Source: Archangium sp.
GTDB lineage: Bacteria; Myxococcota; Myxococcia; Myxococcales; Myxococcaceae
DNA: 9,442 bases
NCBI GenBank assembly: GCA_016793525.1
Contig: JAEUJT010000523.1
Coordinates: forward strand, 1 to 9,442
Reading direction: 5' to 3'
Both the position numbers and the translations under genes were made by a program. The notes below the pieces were generated by a model. It was not told where the DNA came from. It searched no databases and saw nothing but the letters and a program-made list of their open reading frames with translations. This document shows, piece after piece, positions 6,795-9,442 of this stretch (positions are counted from its first letter, which is position 1; every line of letters starts with the position of its first letter).

Positions 6795-8537
6795 TTACTG
6801 CAGCGACGCCACACCGCGGCGCAACAGATCTTGCACCACCGCGGCCACCTCGGCGGGCGTACACTGGAGCCGCTGAATGACCTCGCCCGGCGTGATCTTC
6901 TGCTCGCAGAGTAACCGCGCGATGGGCATACCCGCCGGAGGCCCCACCGCCAGGTACAGCCGGTAGAGCTCGTCGTGCACCACCAGTGCCTTCGCCTTCT
7001 GGAGCGTCGCGTCGCGGCTGCGCTTCTGCTCGTCGTTGAGCCACGGCACCAGCCGGTCCAACGTGGCTTCGGTGGGGTGCCGGCCGAAGCCCTCTTCACC
7101 CGGCCGGGTGGCGAGCCCCTTCGAGAGGGAGCCGCTCGCCTGCTTCGAGCTCAAAAAACCCGCCAAGGCGCGGTCGCCCGCCAACGTGGTGGCCCCGACC
7201 CGCGCGCTCATCTGAATCAAGCGCCCGGCCTCGAACCACCCTCGCCAGGTCGCCCAGGCATCGCGCGCGTCGAGCTGGCCGGTGAAGCGCTGACTCGACA
7301 ACGTGCGCAACACCCACTGCGGCCCGAGCGCGCCGAAGTCGTAGGTCAACCCGCCGTCGGTCGAGAGCATGCGCAGGAAGCGGCGCCGCGGCTCGGCCAG
7401 CTCGCGCACCTGCAGCTCGAGCGCCGCCAACTTGAGCGACTTCGGAAAATACGCCTGCGCGCCGGCGTGCATCAGCCGCAGCGTCTCGCGGTAGTCGTCT
7501 TGCGCGGAGAACAGCGCGACGGGGATCTCGTGGGTGCGCACGTCTTCGCGGATCATGCGCAGCAGGCCCCAGCCGTCGAGCCGCGGCATGTTGAGGTCGG
7601 CGATCACCACCTCGACGTGTTTCGAGACCAGCACCCCGAGCGCCTCCACCCCGTCTCGGGCCATGAAGACCGGGTAGCCCTTCTTCGCCAGGTACGTCGA
7701 CAACATCGACACCACCGCTGGCTCGTCGTCGACCAGCAGCACCGGCGTACGGGCGGCGTCGGGGTCGGTCGAGGGCTGGTCCACCAGCGGAGGCACCGCT
7801 GGCGCCGAGACAGGCACCACCGCGTCTCCCAGCGCGGCGTCGTCGGAGGTCTCCGGGGTTCGAGCGAAGAGCCCCGAGTCGCCCTCGACGTTGAGCTCGA
7901 CCAGGCTGCTGCCGTCGGTGCCTTCAGAGAAGGTCCACGGCTGCTGCGCGCGCGACATGGCGGCCAGCGCCGGCTGCATCGTGTGGTTCTGAAACCGTGC
8001 CGCCCGCAGCACGCCGCGCATGAAGAACGCGCGACCCTCCGACGGAGTGCCCTCGCCCACCACCAACCCACCGGTGCGCCGCGTGCGCATCACGTGCTGG
8101 AGCAGCGCGTTGAGCTCGTTTGCCCCGCCTTTGCCCCGCAGCTTGCCGGGCCGCTGCGGCAGGTCCGTCAGGAGATCGCGCAGGCGACTGATGTGGAGCC
8201 GCGGCGTGAACGGCTCCTGCATCATCTCCACGATGCCCTCACGAAGCGGTCGCACGAAGGGCTCGTCAGACACGTCTTTACACAGCAGCGCCACAGGAAC
8301 AGAGCCAGTGGCCGAAGCTTCGGAGCGCGCGAGCAACGTCGCCAACTGCGCGCTGCCCAGCTCTGAATGCACGAGCAAGAGCGTCGGCTGAAACTCGCGG
8401 GCGAGGCTGGCGAACTCTTTCGGAGCGAACGTCGTCCAGCTCACTGCGAGGCCCGCGCTGTCGAGGGCCACGCCGATGCGTTGAGCGGCCTCTCCGTCGG
8501 CGTCGACGATGAGAACCCGAGGATCAGTCTTCGACAT
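6795..8537 (-). CDS. Double-receiver response regulator with two PATAN/DUF4388-like domains
   Basis: This 580-residue protein has domains in the order REC-PATAN-REC-PATAN-tail. The first receiver (about 6-125) has RVLIVDADG but lacks the phospho-Asp (H57 in LLLVHSEL), the Ser/Thr (C86) and the Lys (QEP at 107-109), so it is a pseudo-receiver. A DUF4388/PATAN-like domain (about 130-205) includes LLQHVMRTRRTGGLVV. After a Pro-rich linker (about 240-262), the second receiver (265-380) is canonical: D270, D271, phospho-Asp D314 in ADLNMPRLDG, S344 and K366. A second, weaker PATAN-like domain (about 395-475, RFTGQLDARD) is followed by a helical tail whose last 40 residues look like a degenerate winged helix (GEVIQRLQCTPAEVAAVV). 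No recognised DNA-binding or enzymatic output is present. The partner histidine kinase is not in the window. Start ATG 8537 has GGAG 5 bases upstream. Confidence 0.85.
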   Translation of the reverse strand: MSKTDPRVLIVDADGEAAQRIGVALDSAGLAVSWTTFAPKEFASLAREFQPTLLLVHSELGSAQLATLLARSEASATGSVPVALLCKDVSDEPFVRPLREGIVEMMQEPFTPRLHISRLRDLLTDLPQRPGKLRGKGGANELNALLQHVMRTRRTGGLVVGEGTPSEGRAFFMRGVLRAARFQNHTMQPALAAMSRAQQPWTFSEGTDGSSLVELNVEGDSGLFARTPETSDDAALGDAVVPVSAPAVPPLVDQPSTDPDAARTPVLLVDDEPAVVSMLSTYLAKKGYPVFMARDGVEALGVLVSKHVEVVIADLNMPRLDGWGLLRMIREDVRTHEIPVALFSAQDDYRETLRLMHAGAQAYFPKSLKLAALELQVRELAEPRRRFLRMLSTDGGLTYDFGALGPQWVLRTLSSQRFTGQLDARDAWATWRGWFEAGRLIQMSARVGATTLAGDRALAGFLSSKQASGSLSKGLATRPGEEGFGRHPTEATLDRLVPWLNDEQKRSRDATLQKAKALVVHDELYRLYLAVGPPAGMPIARLLCEQKITPGEVIQRLQCTPAEVAAVVQDLLRRGVASLQ

Positions 8538-8542
8538 CGAGG

Positions 8543-8546
8543 CTCC
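8543..8546 (-). promoter_or_regulatory. Ribosome binding site of the response regulator
   Basis: The minus strand reads GGAG, 5 bases before ATG 8537, supporting that start. Confidence 0.65.
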
Positions 8547-8588
8547 AAGGTACCGGCAGGGTTCCGGCGATACCAGCTTTCAACGGCC

Positions 8589-8616
8589 TTGGCTCTCAGG
8601 CGAGGTGTGGTACACG
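8589..8616 (+). promoter_or_regulatory. Possible sigma-70-type promoter for hppA
   Basis: TTGGCT (8589-8594) and TACACG (8611-8616) are spaced by 16 bases in the 123-base divergent gap between the regulator and hppA, with the -10-like box 44 bases before the hppA ATG. Matches to consensus are only partial (4/6 and 3/6), so this is a weak guess. No convincing promoter for the divergent regulator was found in the same gap. Confidence 0.25.
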
Positions 8617-8645
8617 CGGCCGGGCTTTTGTCCGATGTCACACCA

Positions 8646-8650
8646 AAGGG
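8646..8650 (+). promoter_or_regulatory. Ribosome binding site of hppA
   Basis: AAGGG, continuing into AAA, ends 10 bases before ATG 8661. This is slightly long but usable spacing, and it supports this ATG as the start. Confidence 0.5.
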
Positions 8651-8660
8651 AAACCAACCG

Positions 8661-9442
8661 ATGAAACTGTCTCGATTCGCGGGCCTCACGGCCCTGCTCA
8701 GCCCGGTGCTCGCGCTCGCCAGCGAAGCCAACCTGGTGCTGCCCGATCTGGCCTCTCAGAAGTTCCTCAACGGCGCCATCGACGGCCGCATGCTGCTGAT
8801 CATCGGCATCGTGGTCTCGGCGCTCGGCCTCGTGTTCGGCTTCATGCAGTACAAGCAGCTCGAGAAGATGCCGGTGCACAAGTCGATGCTCGAGATTTCA
8901 GAGCTCATCTACGAAACCTGCAAGACGTACTTGATCACCCAGGGCAAGTTCATCTTGTGGCTCGAGGGTCTCATCGGTTTGGTGATGATCTGGTACTTCG
9001 GGTTCCTCTCGCACGCCGAGGGCGAAGCGGCCAACGTGCCGACCGCGCTGCGCGTCGCCATCATCTTGGCGTTCTCGATGATCGGCGTGGCCGGCAGCTA
9101 CGGCGTGGCCTGGTTCGGCATTCGCGTGAACACCTTCGCGAACTCCCGATCGGCCTTCGCTTCGCTCCGCGGCAAGCCGTTCCCCACCTACGACGTGCCC
9201 CTCAAGGCCGGCATGTCGATCGGCATGATGCTCATCTCCACCGAGCTTCTGCTGATGCTGGCGATTCTGGTCTTCGTGCCCGGCTACATGGCCGGCAGCT
9301 GCTTCATCGGCTTCGCCATTGGTGAGTCGCTCGGCGCCTCGGTGCTCCGCATCGCCGGCGGTATCTTCACCAAGATCGCCGACATCGGCTCCGACCTGAT
9401 GAAGATCGTCTTCAAGATCAAAGAAGACGACGCGCGCAACCC
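8661..9442 (+). CDS. hppA: Membrane-bound ion-translocating pyrophosphatase, N-terminal part (runs off window)
   Basis: The reading frame from ATG 8661 is open to the window end, giving 260 codons of a protein usually 650-830 residues long. M-PPases couple pyrophosphate hydrolysis to H+ and/or Na+ pumping across the inner membrane. Residues 1-21 (MKLSRFAGLT to LALAS) look like a cleavable signal peptide, which fits the outside N-terminus of this family. SALGLVFGF (53-61) and the ANSRSA region (160-165) match the first helices. The end holds the conserved substrate-site segment GGIFTKIADIGSDL (233-246), K248 and EDDARN (255-260). IADIGSDLMKIVF in place of the more common AADVGADLVGKVE suggests a divergent subfamily. 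The residues that set K+ dependence and H+/Na+ choice lie beyond the window. The gene is divergent from the response regulator. Confidence 0.93.
   Translation, partial: MKLSRFAGLTALLSPVLALASEANLVLPDLASQKFLNGAIDGRMLLIIGIVVSALGLVFGFMQYKQLEKMPVHKSMLEISELIYETCKTYLITQGKFILWLEGLIGLVMIWYFGFLSHAEGEAANVPTALRVAIILAFSMIGVAGSYGVAWFGIRVNTFANSRSAFASLRGKPFPTYDVPLKAGMSIGMMLISTELLLMLAILVFVPGYMAGSCFIGFAIGESLGASVLRIAGGIFTKIADIGSDLMKIVFKIKEDDARN

Noticed and set aside
6790..7044. Longer N-terminus for the ABC1 kinase
   Set aside because: The extra codons overlap the C-terminal region of the response regulator and have shadow-like composition. ATG 6789 sits naturally 5 bases after that gene's stop.
6975..8366. 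463-codon open frame on the plus strand
   Set aside because: It is antisense to the response regulator, which has clear domains. The composition is dominated by Arg, His and Gln, with no motif.
8551..8572. Partial inverted repeat with two CCGG arms in the divergent gap
   Set aside because: The arms are only 4 bases with a 7-base spacer, which is common by chance at this GC content.

Overview
The window is GC-rich and densely coding, with G or C at most third codon positions. Several of its proteins belong to families typical of Myxococcota: a PATAN/DUF4388 response regulator, a DUF6748-type lipoprotein and a DUF3516 helicase C-terminus. A myxobacterium or close relative is the best guess. 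This rests on recognising protein families by eye, not on a database search. No rRNA, tRNA, CRISPR array, insertion sequence, integrase or phage gene was seen. No stretch over about 125 bases lacks a gene.

Layout: (1) Positions 1-3001, plus strand, hold a tight three-gene run: the 3' end of a DEAD/DEAH helicase, a membrane mannosyltransferase-like protein coupled to it by an ATGA overlap, and an FAD-dependent oxidoreductase of the amine-oxidase/UDP-galactopyranose-mutase-like group. (2) Positions 2972-8537, minus strand, hold five genes. In transcription order they are a double-receiver/double-PATAN regulator, a UbiB/ABC1-type kinase 5 bases downstream, a Cys-rich lipoprotein, a deoxyribose-phosphate aldolase (deoC) with an unusual N-terminal extension, and a small fatty-acid-hydroxylase-like membrane protein. 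The last gene converges on the oxidoreductase and overlaps it by 30 bases. (3) Positions 8661-9442, plus strand, hold the 5' part of a membrane-bound ion-pumping pyrophosphatase (hppA), divergent from the regulator across a 123-base intergenic region.

How the genes may work together: the mannosyltransferase-like protein and the FAD enzyme could act in one glycoconjugate or glycolipid route. The regulator and the ABC1 kinase are very likely co-transcribed. DeoC yields acetaldehyde and glyceraldehyde-3-phosphate from deoxyribose-5-phosphate; its N-terminal helix and Cys cluster suggest targeting or metal binding. No complete new defence or mobile system is visible. The items most worth a second look are the DeoC extension, the duplicated regulator with a dead first receiver, the tandem Cys repeat in the lipoprotein, the 16-bp palindrome before the hydroxylase, and a terminator-like hairpin lying inside the hydroxylase gene just before its stop codon.
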